Source: CAYYYW01 sp964476245 (GTDB lineage: Bacteria; Patescibacteriota; Microgenomatia; UBA1406; HO2-37-13b). Taken from it: a DNA stretch of 5,613 nucleotides. Location of the stretch: NCBI GenBank assembly GCA_964476245.1, contig CAYYYW010000036.1, forward strand, positions 1 through 5,613, given 5' to 3'. The notes below the pieces were generated by a model. It was not told where the DNA came from and did not search any database. It saw only the letters and a program-made list of their open reading frames with translations. Below, piece after piece: positions 5,311 to 5,613 of the stretch (its first letter is position 1; each line of letters begins with the position of its first letter). A program made the translations under genes and the position numbers.

Positions 5311-5613
5311 ATTTCTGTTGGCAATTTTTTTCTAACAAAACCGGGTGATTGGCCAACACAGCTTGAGTGTGCCTTACAACATACTGGTTGATATTCTTCA
5401 GATCCAGGTTGAAAAACAACATCATGAAAATCAGCAATTTCGCGCGTCCCATCTTTATTCTTATATCTTCTCGTCCCTTCTGCCTCTTGGTCACAATACC
5501 AACATCTTGTTTTCATTTGAATTTCATGCCAGTTTTTTGGATATTTGGCAACTTCCTCTAACAACCCAAACATAAAAGTAAAAGGAAGATTTTGAAAGGA
5601 ATAATCAATCCCA
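5307..5613 (-). CDS. Partial cysteine-rich (putative zinc-binding) protein, C-terminal part only
   Basis: The minus-strand frame is open from the right edge (first full codon 5612-5610) to TAA at 5309-5307, about 101 codons. It reads GIDYSFQNLPFTF ahead of an internal Met (5573-5571), then GLLEEVAKYPKNWHEIQM, a CWYC pair, a charged stretch (EAEGTRRYKNKDGTREI), ADFHDVVFQPGSEEYQ, and PVCCKAHSSCVGQSPGF near the end. CxxC followed about 40 residues later by CCKAH suggests a treble-clef or zinc-ribbon-like site (C-x2-C...C-x2-H). I do not recognise a family. There is no promoter or Shine-Dalgarno sequence at the internal Met, so the true start is probably outside the window. The plus strand here is also open in two short frames, but those lack any motif. 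Confidence 0.55.
   Translation of the reverse strand, partial: GIDYSFQNLPFTFMFGLLEEVAKYPKNWHEIQMKTRCWYCDQEAEGTRRYKNKDGTREIADFHDVVFQPGSEEYQPVCCKAHSSCVGQSPGFVRKKLPTEI

Noticed and set aside
5345..5575. Plus-strand open frames of 76 and 64 codons
   Set aside because: They are shadows of the cysteine-rich minus-strand gene, with no motif, promoter or ribosome-binding site.

Overview
This 5.6 kb window is AT-rich and gene-dense, with short compact genes, intergenic gaps of a few tens of bases, convergent genes whose stops almost touch, and an ATGA start/stop overlap. Together with the gene content (HAD hydrolase, dCTP-deaminase-like protein, half-size EamA transporter, ABC-2 exporter, PlsC-like acyltransferase, inositol-monophosphatase remnant) this suggests a small bacterial genome such as a Candidate Phyla Radiation (Patescibacteria) member. 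That assignment is an inference: there is no rRNA or ribosomal protein marker here. UGA appears to be a normal stop, because no intact gene contains one in frame and the ABC ATPase ends with one.

Layout. Bases 1-106 hold a GC-rich, repeat-like tract that is open on both strands at the left edge. Plus-strand genes follow: a HAD-IA phosphatase-like hydrolase (113-682), an uncharacterised two-cysteine-pair protein resembling the GyrI-like fold (736-1221), a small three-segment membrane protein (1231-1536) and a Dcd-family nucleotide deaminase (1563-2081). A minus-strand operon faces them, read from right to left: ABC ATPase (start chosen at 4214), ABC-2 permease (overlapping by 4 bases) and a single-domain EamA transporter. 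Between this operon and a divergent PlsC-like acyltransferase (4358-5056) is a 143-base intergenic region with two inverted copies of a 15-base palindrome. Downstream lies an inositol-monophosphatase relic (5083-5310) in which the first about 25 codons are joined directly to the last about 50. Finally, a cysteine-rich minus-strand gene enters from the right edge.

Working together: the ATPase and permease form one exporter of unknown substrate, probably co-transcribed with the EamA protein. The other genes look like unrelated housekeeping or accessory functions. I do not see a new defence or mobile system. The most notable signals are (1) a recurring promoter geometry, a -10 box ending 6-7 bases before the ATG at four gene starts (three with an exact extended TGn), implying leaderless mRNAs; (2) the internally deleted IMPase relic, which still carries such a promoter; and (3) the REP-like palindrome pair between divergent promoters.
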